DNA from: Streptomyces bathyalis
GTDB taxonomy: Bacteria > Actinomycetota > Actinomycetes > Streptomycetales > Streptomycetaceae
Direction of reading: 5' to 3'
NCBI RefSeq assembly: GCF_015910445.1
Contig: NZ_CP048882.1
Coordinates: forward strand, 1,984,001 to 2,048,000
Length of the DNA: 64,000 bases
A program made the position numbers and the translations under genes. Under the pieces are notes generated by a model. That model was not told where the DNA came from, made no database searches, and saw only the letters and a program-made list of their open reading frames with translations. Below are positions 55,729 through 64,000 of this stretch, piece after piece. The first letter of the stretch is position 1. Each line of letters opens with the position of its first letter.

Positions 55729-57635
55729 CCAGCACCGCCGAAACGGCAGCCGCCACGCCCGGCACCGCGGAGGAACCCGGGCCCGAACAGCCGCCCGCAC
55801 CCGACCCGTTCGACCGGGACGTCCTGCCCGCGCCGCCTCACGCCGCACGCACGCTGCTCGGCTCGCTGCTGCGCCCGCACAAGCCGCGCGTCGCCGGCGC
55901 GGCCCTGCTGCTGCTCCTCCAGCAGGCGGCGGTGCAGGCGGGCCCGCTCCTCGTGGCCTTCGCGATCGACCACGCGGTCCCGGCGCTGCGGGGCGAGGGC
56001 GATGGGGGCGGCGGTCAGGGGCTGCTCGTCGCGGTCGGGCTCGCCTACCTGCTCTGCGCACTCGCCTCCGGCGGGCTCCAGTACGCCTTCATCGTCGCCG
56101 CCGCCCGCATCAACCAGCGTGTGCTGCTGGAGCTGCGCGGGCGGATCTACCGGCACGCACAGGCACTCGACGTCGACTTCCACGACCCCTACACCTCCGG
56201 ACGCCTGATCTCCCGCTCCACGACGGACGTCGGCTCGCTGCGCGAACTGCTCGACGAGGGGCTGCAGGAACTGCTGGCCGTCATCGTCTCCGTCGTCTAC
56301 ATCGTCCTGACGCTTCTCTGGCTGGATCCCGGTCTCGGCGCCGCGGCGCTGGGCAGCTTCGTCCCGCTGGCGCTGCTGGTGCAGAACTTCCGGCAGCGCT
56401 CCGCGCGCGTCTACCGCAGCCGCTCCACGGCGATGGCGGCGGTGATCGTGAAGTTCACCGAGACCGTCGGCGGAATCCGTGCCGTGCAGACCTTCCGCCG
56501 CGAGCGCGCGAACGACGAGGAGTTCGCGCGGCTCAACGGACGTCATCTGAAGATGAACGGCGACTCCCTGCTTGAGATGGCGCGTTACGTCGTCACCTCG
56601 CGGCTCACCGCGAACACCGCCGTCGCGGTCATCGTGCTGTGGGGCGCCTACCGCGTAGCGGCCGGGGATCTCGCGCTCGGCGTGCTGGCCGCCGCCGCGC
56701 TCTATCTGCGCAGGCTGTACGAGCCGATCGACCACCTCGGGATGTTCCTCAACTCCTACCAGTCGGCGGCGGCTTCGCTGGAGAAGATCGCGGGTCTCCT
56801 CGCCCAGCGCCCGTCCGTTCCGGAGCCGGGCTCGCCGCAGGCCCTTCCGCCGCGTGCCGACGGCCGTGCCGGCCGCGAAGTCGTCTTCGACTCCGTCTCG
56901 TTCGGCTACCGCACGGGCGGCGAGGTGCTGCCGCCCTTCGGGCTGACGCTCCACTCGGGGCGCACGGTGGCGCTGGTGGGTGCCACCGGGGCGGGCAAGT
57001 CCACGCTCGTGAAGCTGCTGGCCCGCTTCTACGACCCCACGCGCGGCCGGGTGCTGCTCGACGGCGTGGACCTGCGCGACGTGGAGGGCGCCGAACTGCG
57101 GCGCAGCGTCGTCACGGTCACGCAGGAGGCGTTTCTCTTCTCCGGCACGGTCGCGGAGAACATCGCCATCGGCCGGCCGGACGCGACCCATGCGGAGATC
57201 GAGAATGCCGCGAAGGCCCTGGGCGCGCACGACTTCATCAGCGAGCTCCCCGAGGGCTACGACACGGACGTACGCAAGCGGGGTGGCCGGATCTCGGCGG
57301 GGCAGCGGCAACTCGTGGCCTTCGCCCGGGCCCTGCTCGCTGATCCGGCCGTGCTGATCCTGGACGAGGCGACTTCATCTCTGGACATTCCGGGCGAACA
57401 GGCCGTGCAGCAGGCGATGATGACGGTGCTTCGGGGACGCACGGCGGTGGTCATCGCCCACCGGCTCTCGACGGTCGAGATCGCGGACCGGGTGCTCGTG
57501 ATGGAGGACGGCCGGCTGGTGGAGGACGGCACTCCGGCCCAACTGATCGCCGGCGAGGGAAGATTCGCGGGTCTTCACAGCGCCTGGCGCGACAGTCTGG
57601 TCCAGGCACCCGTACCCCACCGTGACCAGCGGTGA
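55725..57635 (+). CDS. Heterodimeric ABC exporter, half 2 (catalytic ATPase site)
   Basis: A 636-residue half-transporter: six helices (about 50-330), Walker A GATGAGKSTL, Walker B LILDEATSSLD with the catalytic Glu at 548, switch His in VIAHRLSTV. Its signature is ISAGQRQLVAFARA instead of LSGGQ. With half 1, one composite site (this Walker B plus half-1 LSGGQ) is canonical and the other degenerate, the pattern of TM287/288- and BmrCD-type heterodimers. Starts at a TTG overlapping the half-1 stop. Substrate unknown; lipids or drugs are usual. Confidence 0.92.
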   Translation: MTSTAETAAATPGTAEEPGPEQPPAPDPFDRDVLPAPPHAARTLLGSLLRPHKPRVAGAALLLLLQQAAVQAGPLLVAFAIDHAVPALRGEGDGGGGQGLLVAVGLAYLLCALASGGLQYAFIVAAARINQRVLLELRGRIYRHAQALDVDFHDPYTSGRLISRSTTDVGSLRELLDEGLQELLAVIVSVVYIVLTLLWLDPGLGAAALGSFVPLALLVQNFRQRSARVYRSRSTAMAAVIVKFTETVGGIRAVQTFRRERANDEEFARLNGRHLKMNGDSLLEMARYVVTSRLTANTAVAVIVLWGAYRVAAGDLALGVLAAAALYLRRLYEPIDHLGMFLNSYQSAAASLEKIAGLLAQRPSVPEPGSPQALPPRADGRAGREVVFDSVSFGYRTGGEVLPPFGLTLHSGRTVALVGATGAGKSTLVKLLARFYDPTRGRVLLDGVDLRDVEGAELRRSVVTVTQEAFLFSGTVAENIAIGRPDATHAEIENAAKALGAHDFISELPEGYDTDVRKRGGRISAGQRQLVAFARALLADPAVLILDEATSSLDIPGEQAVQQAMMTVLRGRTAVVIAHRLSTVEIADRVLVMEDGRLVEDGTPAQLIAGEGRFAGLHSAWRDSLVQAPVPHRDQR

Positions 57636-57679
57636 AGCCCAACCACACCCGTATCAGCGTCCGTTATCCGGTGAATCGA

Positions 57680-57763
57680 TGGTCAACAACGAACAAAGTC
57701 TGGTCAACCTGTGAACGCTGTCTGCCGGAAGCGGTGACATCTGCACGTACTCGACAGTAGTGT
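57680..57763 (+). promoter_or_regulatory. Promoter and TGGTCAAC repeats before the M4 protease
   Basis: TGGTCAAC occurs twice (57680-57687 and 57701-57708), 21 bp apart, two helical turns, so one protein dimer could bind both. Downstream, GTGACA (57734-57739) and TAGTGT (57758-57763) are 18 bp apart and would start transcription near 57770, leaving about 110 nt of leader. Confidence 0.5.
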
Positions 57764-57878
57764 GACCGGCAGTCGTGTTTTCGCACAGTGCACGACTATT
57801 CGCATTCCAGTTCCAAGGTTCTGCCCGGGCAGCCGCAGATCGCAGCCGCCCGGCCCCCACGGCAGAAGGAGCCACCGA

Positions 57879-59495
57879 GTGAGAACCCTCAGCAAGAAAC
57901 AGCGGATATCCGCTCTTGCAGCCAGCGCCGCGCTCATCGTGGCGGGCATCACCGCCGGCACGGCGACGGCCGGCCCCGCGGACGACGCGTCGGCCATGAA
58001 GATGGGCGCCAAGGCCGCCAGCCTGACGGCGGTCCAGAAGACCCAGCTCATCAAGAAGGCCGACTCCACCGCGGCCAAGGCCGCGGACGCCAAGGCCCTG
58101 GGCCTCGGCTCCGGCGAGAAGCTTCAGGTCAAGGACGTCATCAAGAACCGTGACGGCGCGACCCACGTCCGCTACGAGCGGACGCTGGACGGCATGCCCG
58201 TCCTCGGCGGCGACCTGGTCGTGCACAAGTCCAAGTCGGGCAAGCAGACCGGCGTCACCAAGGGCACGAAGGCCGACATCTCCGCCGTCTCGACGAAGGG
58301 GATCAGCGCCGCCGAGAAGCCCGCCACGCCGAAGGCCGAGGGCAGCAAGGCGCCGCGCAAGGTCGTCTACGCGATGCACGGCAAGCCGGTCGTGGCCTGG
58401 GAGACCGTCAAGGGCGGCACCCAGAAGTCCGGCGCGCCGAGCCAGCTGCACGTCATCACCGACGCCAAGAGCGGCAAGAAGCTCTCCGAGTACCAGGCCA
58501 TCCAGGAAGCGGACGGCACCGGCGCCAGCATGTACAGCGGTGAGGTCAAGCTCACCACCGGCGGCTCCGACGGCAAGTTCACGCTGAGCGACGAGAGCCG
58601 TGGCGGCAGCAAGACCACGAACCTCGAGAACGGCGAGAGCGGTGACGGCAAGGACTTCACCGACGAGGACAACAAGTGGGGCACCGGCAAGCCCGAGGAC
58701 GCCCAGACCGCTGCTGTCGACGCCCACTACGGCGCCATGCAGACCTGGGACTTCTACAAGGACGTCTTCAAGCGCGAAGGCATCGCCGGTGACGGCAAGG
58801 GTGCGCCCAGCCGCGTCCACTACGGCGACAACTACGTCAACGCCTTCTGGGACGACAGCTGCTTCTGCATGACCTACGGCGACGGTGAGGGCAACAAGGC
58901 CCCGCTCACCTCGCTCGACGTCGCGGCCCACGAGATGTCGCACGGCGTGACCTCCACGACCGCGGGTCTGGAGTACGCGGGTGAGTCCGGCGGTCTGAAC
59001 GAGGCCACCTCGGACATCTTCGCCGCGGCCACCGAGTTCCACGCGCCGGAGAACAAGGAAGACGTCGCCGACTTCCTCGTCGGCGAGGAGATCGACATCA
59101 ACGGCGACGGCACTCCGCTGCGTTACATGGACAAGCCGAGCAAGGACGGCAACTCCCTCGACGAGTGGAGCGACAAGGCCGGCGACGTCGACGTGCACTA
59201 CTCGTCCGGCATCGCGAACCACTGGTTCTTCCTGATGTCCATGGGCAGCGGCAAGTCCGAGAAGAACGGTGTCGAGTACGACTCCCCGACCTCGGACGGC
59301 TCCAAGGTCGAGGGCATCGGCATCACCAAGGCCCAGGAGATCTGGTTCAAGGCCCTCACGGAGAACATGACCGCCAACACGGACTACAAGGCGGCCCGTG
59401 AGGCGACGGTCAAGGCCTCCAACGACCTCTTCGGTGCCGACAGCGCCGAGACCAAGGCGGTCGAGGCAGCCTGGACGGCCGTCGCGGTCAAGTGA
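57879..59495 (+). CDS. Secreted M4 (thermolysin-like) metalloprotease
   Basis: A 538-residue secreted zinc endopeptidase. Signal sequence (about 1-32), an inhibitory FTP/PepSY propeptide (about 40-215), then the catalytic M4 domain. Zinc ligands H351 and H355 are in AAHEMSHGV with the general base E352, and the third ligand E375 in GGLNEATSD; the late His in YSSGIANHWFFL matches thermolysin H231. GTG 57879 with GAAGGAG upstream. It should digest extracellular protein during growth on peptides or development. Confidence 0.95.
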   Translation: MRTLSKKQRISALAASAALIVAGITAGTATAGPADDASAMKMGAKAASLTAVQKTQLIKKADSTAAKAADAKALGLGSGEKLQVKDVIKNRDGATHVRYERTLDGMPVLGGDLVVHKSKSGKQTGVTKGTKADISAVSTKGISAAEKPATPKAEGSKAPRKVVYAMHGKPVVAWETVKGGTQKSGAPSQLHVITDAKSGKKLSEYQAIQEADGTGASMYSGEVKLTTGGSDGKFTLSDESRGGSKTTNLENGESGDGKDFTDEDNKWGTGKPEDAQTAAVDAHYGAMQTWDFYKDVFKREGIAGDGKGAPSRVHYGDNYVNAFWDDSCFCMTYGDGEGNKAPLTSLDVAAHEMSHGVTSTTAGLEYAGESGGLNEATSDIFAAATEFHAPENKEDVADFLVGEEIDINGDGTPLRYMDKPSKDGNSLDEWSDKAGDVDVHYSSGIANHWFFLMSMGSGKSEKNGVEYDSPTSDGSKVEGIGITKAQEIWFKALTENMTANTDYKAAREATVKASNDLFGADSAETKAVEAAWTAVAVK

Positions 59496-59559
59496 CCAAG
59501 AACGGCTAGCCCGCAGGGCCCGGCTGCAGAGCCGGGGCTGAGGGCCCCTGGCACACCCG

Positions 59560-59603
59560 CGGGGCGGGTGCGGTGCGCTGAACGGCGCACCGCACCCGCC
59601 CCG
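59560..59603. terminator. Bidirectional terminator between the protease and glgP
   Basis: A perfect 19-bp GC stem (59560-59578 with 59585-59603) and 6-nt loop, placed between convergent stops at 59495 and 59613. It can end both transcripts. Confidence 0.88.
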
Positions 59604-59612
59604 TCGTCGTGT

Positions 59613-62258
59613 TCAGACGCCGCCGTCCTGCGGTGCGGCCGCCAGGCCCAGTTCGGCTCCCGAGGCCAGCAGCGGGTGCGCGGGCAGCACACGCACCGTG
59701 TATCCGAAGGGGCCCGCGCTGCCGGGCGTGACGGTTCCCTCGTAGGTCCACCGCCCCTCCAGATCGGGGCCGCCGCTCGCCGAAGTGACGGGCTTGAGCG
59801 GCACGTTCACCGCGTCTCCGCCCGCGATGCTGTCCGCACCGTCCAGACGTCCGGCCACCGCCTGCACCTCGACGTCCTCGGGGGACAGCGAGCCGAGGGC
59901 GACCCGGGCGCGCAGCGTCAGGCAGGTGCCGAGGGCCAGGCCGTCGTCCGGTCCGTGCTCTCCTTCCGCGGGCTCGTGTCCCTCCTGCCACTCCCTGCGG
60001 CCGGCCCCCTCCTGCCCGTCGTGCCGCTCGTGCTCGACGGGGCCGACGGCGACGGACGGCCACTGCTCCCGCACCCGCGCCTTCCAGGCGGCCAGTTCGC
60101 GTGCGGGCTGCGGAGCCAGCTCGCGATGGGCGCGTGCGGCCGGTGCGTACAGCCGCTGGACGTACTCGCGCACCATCCGCTCCGCCTGCACCTTCGGTCC
60201 GAGCCGCGCGAGGGTCCTGCGCACCATCCCGACCCAGCGCGTCGGCACGGCCTCGCCCGCGACCCCGGAACCGCCGCTGCCGCCCCTGTCGTAGAAGCAG
60301 GGCGCGACGTGCTCCTCGATGAGTCCGTACAGCGCTGCGGCCTCGATTCCGTCCCGGCGGTCCTCGTCGGCGGCGGCCTCGCCGTCCGCGCTCGGCACCG
60401 CCCAGCCGAAGTCCGCGTCGAACCACTCCTCCCACCAGCCGTCCCGCACCGAGAGGTTGAGAGCACCGTTGAGTGCGGCCTTCATGCCGCTGGTGCCGCA
60501 CGCCTCGAGGGGCTTCAGCGGGTTGTTCAGCCATACGTCGCAGCCGGGGTAGAGCGCCTGGGCCATGTCCATCCCGTAGTCGGGGAGGAAGACGATGCGG
60601 TGACGCACCCGCGGATCGTCGGCGAACCGCACCAGCTCCTGGATCAGCTCCTTGCCCCCGTCGTCCGCCGGGTGCGCCTTGCCCGCCACCACGATCTGCA
60701 CGGGCCGTTCGGGGTGCAGCAGCAGACCGGTGAGCCGCTCGCGGTCGCGCAGCATGAGGGTGAGCCGCTTGTACGACGGCACTCGCCGCGCGAAGCCGAT
60801 CGTCAGCACGTCCGGGTCGAACACCCCGTCCGTCCAGCCGAGTTCGGCGTCGGCGGCACCGCGCTCACGCCACGACGCACGCAACCGTGCCCGTACGTCG
60901 TGCACGAGCTGTTCGCGCAGCCGGCGGCGCAGCGCCCACAGCTCGCCGTCCGGCAGCGAGGCGGCGTCGGCGGGCACCTCGGGCGAACGCCAGGTGGGCG
61001 CGTGCACTCCGTTGGTGACCGAGGTGATGGGCACCTCGGCCGGGTCGAACCCGGGCCACAGTCCCGCGAACATCGCGCGGCTGACCTCGCCGTGCAGGGT
61101 GCTGACGCCGTTCGCGCGCTGGGCCAGACGCAGGCCCATCACCGCCATGTTGAACAGACCGGGGTCACCGCCGGGATAACTCTCCGCGCCGAGCCGCAGC
61201 ACGTCGTCGGCGGCGACGCCGTCCAGTTCGCCGTCCTCGCCGAAGTGGGCCGCGACCAGACCGGTCTCGAAGCGGTCGATACCGGCGGGGACAGGAGTGT
61301 GCGTGGTGAAGAGATTGCCCGCCCGCACGGACTCCAGCGCCGCGTCGAACTCCAGCCCCTGCTCCCCCAGTTCGCGGATGCGCTCCAGGCCGAGGAAACC
61401 GGCGTGGCCCTCGTTGGTGTGGAAGACCTCCGGTGCCGGGTGGCCTGTGCGCCGGCAGTATGCGCGCACGGCACGCACGCCGCCGATGCCGAGCAGCATC
61501 TCCTGGAGCAGCCGGTGCTCGCCCCCGCCTCCGTAGAGGCGGTCGGTGACCTCGCGCTCGGACGGCGCGTTCGCCCCGACCATGGAGTCGAGCAGCAGCA
61601 GCGGCACGCGTCCCACCCGTGCCTGCCACACGTGTGCGCGCAGCGACCGGCCGCCGGGCAGCCGCAGCTCGATGCGTACGGGCAGGCCGTCCTCCTCGCG
61701 CAGCAGCCGCAGCGGCAGCTCCGCCGGGTCGAGTGCCGGATAGTGCTCCTGCTGACGGCCGTCGTGGGAGAGGCTCTGCCGGAAGTAGCCCTGGCGGTAG
61801 AGGAGTCCCACGCCGATCAGCGGCACCCCCAGGTCGCCCGCGGCCTTGAGATGGTCCCCGGCGAGGATGCCGAGGCCGCCGGAGTACTGCGGCAGACCTC
61901 CGGTGATTCCGAACTCCGGCGAGAAGTACGCGACGGCCCGCGGAAGATCACCGGAGGCGGCCTCCTGCTGGAACCAGCGCGGCTCGTTCAAGGCGTCGTG
62001 CAGATCGCCGGCGGCGACGGCGAGCCTCCGCAGAAAGGCTCCGTCGGAGGAGAGCCGCGCGAGCTTGGAGGGCGTCAGTGCGCAGAGCATGCGCAGCGGG
62101 TCGCCGCCCGCGAGCCGCCAGGCTTCCGGGTCCAGTTCGCTGAAGAAGCGGCGGGTCGGGGGATGCCAGGACCAGCGCAGGTTGTGCGCCAGTTCGCTGA
62201 GGGGGCGGAGGGGTTCGGGAAGTACGGGATGAACGGAGAAACGACGAATGGCCTTCAC
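59613..62258 (-). CDS. glgP: Alpha-glucan (glycogen) phosphorylase, short bacterial type
   Basis: An 881-residue GT35 enzyme releasing glucose-1-phosphate from alpha-1,4-glucans. It is the T. maritima/actinobacterial subtype: opens AIRRFSVHPVLPEPLRPL, has PEFGITGGLPQYSGGLGILAGDHLK, FHTNEGHAGFL and GTSGMKAALNGALNLSVRDG with the PLP Lys at 593. I choose GTG 62258 because TACGGT ends 6 nt upstream (leaderless); an in-frame ATG at 62279 has no ribosome site. A C-terminal low-complexity stretch (about 755-800) precedes a small beta domain. Confidence 0.94.
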   Translation of the reverse strand: MKAIRRFSVHPVLPEPLRPLSELAHNLRWSWHPPTRRFFSELDPEAWRLAGGDPLRMLCALTPSKLARLSSDGAFLRRLAVAAGDLHDALNEPRWFQQEAASGDLPRAVAYFSPEFGITGGLPQYSGGLGILAGDHLKAAGDLGVPLIGVGLLYRQGYFRQSLSHDGRQQEHYPALDPAELPLRLLREEDGLPVRIELRLPGGRSLRAHVWQARVGRVPLLLLDSMVGANAPSEREVTDRLYGGGGEHRLLQEMLLGIGGVRAVRAYCRRTGHPAPEVFHTNEGHAGFLGLERIRELGEQGLEFDAALESVRAGNLFTTHTPVPAGIDRFETGLVAAHFGEDGELDGVAADDVLRLGAESYPGGDPGLFNMAVMGLRLAQRANGVSTLHGEVSRAMFAGLWPGFDPAEVPITSVTNGVHAPTWRSPEVPADAASLPDGELWALRRRLREQLVHDVRARLRASWRERGAADAELGWTDGVFDPDVLTIGFARRVPSYKRLTLMLRDRERLTGLLLHPERPVQIVVAGKAHPADDGGKELIQELVRFADDPRVRHRIVFLPDYGMDMAQALYPGCDVWLNNPLKPLEACGTSGMKAALNGALNLSVRDGWWEEWFDADFGWAVPSADGEAAADEDRRDGIEAAALYGLIEEHVAPCFYDRGGSGGSGVAGEAVPTRWVGMVRRTLARLGPKVQAERMVREYVQRLYAPAARAHRELAPQPARELAAWKARVREQWPSVAVGPVEHERHDGQEGAGRREWQEGHEPAEGEHGPDDGLALGTCLTLRARVALGSLSPEDVEVQAVAGRLDGADSIAGGDAVNVPLKPVTSASGGPDLEGRWTYEGTVTPGSAGPFGYTVRVLPAHPLLASGAELGLAAAPQDGGV

Positions 62259-62264
62259 CCCTCG

Positions 62265-62270
62265 ACCGTA
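62265..62270 (-). promoter_or_regulatory. Leaderless -10 element of glgP
   Basis: Minus-strand TACGGT ends 6 nt before GTG 62258; no ribosome site fits that start because the GAGGG is directly joined to the GTG. No good -35 is visible. Confidence 0.45.
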
Positions 62271-62285
62271 ACGGGGCATACACAC

Positions 62286-62835
62286 CCATCACGGCAATGA
62301 TCCATTTCACGCGGGATGTCCACCCTGACGCGGCGCGCCCACCGCGCCGGAGGCCCGCCGCACAGCCCGGATCCGCACCGGGTGAGGTGCCGTCAACGCA
62401 CGTCCGGGGAGGCCGATTCGGCTCGGCCTCCGTCACATCCGTCACATCGTCCGGGCAATTCCGCTCGTCACAGGCCCGGGCCGGAATGCCCTGCTCCACC
62501 CTCTCGACCCAGCTCCGCCTCTCCTCCTAAGCTTCGTGGCCTCAGTACAGGGGGCACAACTTCTGCACGTCCCACCTGGGCCTCTCCACACAGGACGCGG
62601 ACGTCACGGGCAGAGAGCACGGAGGTGAGCGGAGAGCAACGGTGCGGGCCGCGCGCAGCGGCCCAGGGCACGCTCGCTCCCCGTCGGGGTGAAGTGTGAC
62701 GGCGCAGCACAGCGGTGGGTTCCTGACCAGCTCCCGGTACCGCCTGCGCCGCTGGATCCGTGTTCCTGTCCGGTCGCGCATTCCAGCCCCGTCCACGCAA
62801 TCGGTCGCGATCCATCACACGGAAGGTTTTGCATC
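62286..62835. other. Divergent intergenic region glgP / P450
   Basis: No gene can be supported here. Notable bits are a GAGGCCGA-N6-TCGGCCTC hairpin (62409-62430), followed at once by a CCGTCACAT direct repeat, and a 14-codon frame starting at an ATG near 62487. These could be operators for either divergent gene. Confidence 0.4.
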
Positions 62836-64000
62836 GTGACGGCGTATCAACACGCCCACCAGGGGGACTACGGATACGGGATGCCGACCCCGCCGCCCCA
62901 GTGCCCGGCGCACGCCTCGGACAAGGCGGTGCCGCTCAGCGGCCCCCGCTTCCACACGGACCCGTCCGGCCACTACCGCGAGATGCGGGCCGAGCACGGC
63001 CCCGTGGTGCCGGTGCTGCTGCCCGGCGACGTCCCGGCGTGGCTGGTGATCGGCTACCAGGAGATGTACCAGGTCACGTCTGACGCCAAGCTCTTCCCGC
63101 GCGACTCCGGGCTGTGGAACCAGTGGGAGAACCTGCCGGAGGACTGGCCCCTGCGACCCATGATCGGCCAGCGGCAGCCGTCCATCTACTACACGGTCGG
63201 CGCGGAGCACCAGCGCCACCTGGAGATGGTGCAGACGGCCATGCAGAACATCAGCGCGCTCGAACTCCGGAAGCACTGCGAGGAGTTGGCGGATCAGCTG
63301 CTCGACGGGTTCTCTGCGCGCGGCGAGGCGGACATCATCGCCGAGTACGCCAAGCCGCTGCCCATCCTCGTACTGGCCAGGCTGCTCGGTTTCCCCGACT
63401 CGGACGGCCCGGGCCTCATCAAGGCGATGAGTGCCCTGGCGGACGGCGGCGAGGACGCCCTCGAGGGATTCCAGTACTTCGGCGCCAAGATCCACGAGCT
63501 GGTGGCGGACAAGCAGGCGGCCGCGGGCGCCGACCTGACCTCGTGGATGCTCGCCTACCCCGAGTACTTCACGGACGAGGAGTACGCGCTGGACCTGATG
63601 GCCATCACGGCCGCCGGCCATCTGCCCACCGCCGACTGGATCGGCAACTCCATACGTCTGATGCTCACCGACGACCGCTTCGCCGCCTCCCTCACCGGGA
63701 ACCGGCGCAGCATCCCCGAGGCGATGAACGAGGTGCTGTGGGAGGACACCCCCACGCAGATCCTCGCCGGACGGTGGGCGGCCTGGGACACCTGGCTCGG
63801 CGGTCAGCGAATACGCACCGGCGACATGCTGCTGCTCGGGCTCGCCGGCGCCAACGCGGACCCGAAGGTGCACGTCGACGCGGAGGGCGCCGACACGTCG
63901 CTGCGCGGAGGCAACAGCGCTCATTTCGCCTTCAGCCACGGCGAGTTCCAGTGCCCCTTCCAGGCGCAGGAGATCGCGGAGACGATCGCCCGCGTCGGGA
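62836..64000 (+). CDS. Cytochrome P450, CYP157-like, lacking ExxR (3' end cut off)
   Basis: The first 388 residues of a bacterial P450. The I-helix reads AAGHLPTAD (residues 259-267) and the heme loop FSHGEFQCPFQAQEIAE with the Cys ligand at 373, in place of the usual FGxGxHxCxG. The K-helix, where nearly all P450s have ExxR, reads E299-V-L-W302, so the Arg is missing. This matches the Streptomyces CYP157 family, reported to lack ExxR, and the PFxAQE form after the Cys also fits. GTG start with GGAAGG nine bases upstream. The catalytic role is unknown; the gene continues past the window edge. Confidence 0.87.
   Translation, partial: MTAYQHAHQGDYGYGMPTPPPQCPAHASDKAVPLSGPRFHTDPSGHYREMRAEHGPVVPVLLPGDVPAWLVIGYQEMYQVTSDAKLFPRDSGLWNQWENLPEDWPLRPMIGQRQPSIYYTVGAEHQRHLEMVQTAMQNISALELRKHCEELADQLLDGFSARGEADIIAEYAKPLPILVLARLLGFPDSDGPGLIKAMSALADGGEDALEGFQYFGAKIHELVADKQAAAGADLTSWMLAYPEYFTDEEYALDLMAITAAGHLPTADWIGNSIRLMLTDDRFAASLTGNRRSIPEAMNEVLWEDTPTQILAGRWAAWDTWLGGQRIRTGDMLLLGLAGANADPKVHVDAEGADTSLRGGNSAHFAFSHGEFQCPFQAQEIAETIARVG

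Noticed and set aside
62487..62531. A 14-codon frame before the P450
   Set aside because: Its ATG lacks a ribosome site and the peptide has no notable feature; likely chance.

Overview
The window looks like chromosomal DNA of a Streptomyces or close relative. Base composition is very GC-rich, third codon positions are nearly all G or C, GTG and TTG starts are common, and the families are typical of the genus (paired SseB proteins, DUF5937 ArsR-type regulator, RsbW-like ATPase, CYP157-like P450, Ig-like L,D-transpeptidases, GlgP of the short bacterial type). The order glgP - M4 protease - ABC exporter pair - L,D-transpeptidase - enoyl-CoA hydratase - sdaA/glyA/gcvH/gcvT - ATPase - SseB pair - oligopeptide ABC operon - cysteine desulfurase is one I associate from memory with the core chromosome of S. 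coelicolor. That is recollection, not a search.

Layout. 1-5.2 kb (minus strand): a cut-off secreted propeller protein, an operon of a sphingosine-1-phosphate-lyase-like PLP enzyme with a GPH-type symporter, and a cysteine desulfurase. 5.4-16.6 kb is mixed accessory DNA: a Pro-rich membrane protein, a Clp-N-domain regulator with its own operator, an orphan prepilin peptidase, Dps, a frameshifted alpha/beta hydrolase, a membrane acyltransferase, a 290-bp deletion derivative of an IS5-type element, an SDR, a second hydrolase behind a 17-codon ORF, a DUF5937 regulator and small proteins. 16.6-20.6 kb is a C4-dicarboxylate/tartrate module (tartrate-dehydrogenase-like enzyme, LysR, DctA) with a matching 27-bp motif in front of two of its genes. 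20.7-23.6 kb: acyl-CoA thioesterase, TRIC channel, secreted SLT protein. 23.7-29.9 kb: five-gene oligopeptide ABC operon.

30.1-37.8 kb: two SseB proteins, a P-loop ATPase, then a tandem glycine riboswitch reading into gcvT-gcvH-glyA-sdaA, which splits glycine, moves one-carbon units to serine and deaminates serine to pyruvate. 38.1-48.3 kb: a methyltransferase, an orphan sugar-binding lipoprotein, and a divergent carbohydrate regulon (glycosidase and mannonate-dehydratase-like enzyme to the left; binding protein, two permeases and LacI regulator to the right) with two LacI-type sites in the shared promoter region and no ATPase gene. 48.4-64 kb: a lipoprotein, RsbW-like ATPase, enoyl-CoA hydratase, two L,D-transpeptidases, a heterodimeric ABC exporter with one degenerate ATP site, an M4 metalloprotease, alpha-glucan phosphorylase and the first 388 codons of a P450 that lacks the K-helix Arg.

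I saw no rRNA, tRNA, CRISPR array or prophage. No wholly new multi-gene system is evident. The most informative items are the P450 without ExxR, the LysR and LacI operator pairs, four candidate leaderless promoters, the IS derivative that supplies both neighbouring stop codons, and the one-base frameshift in the hydrolase.
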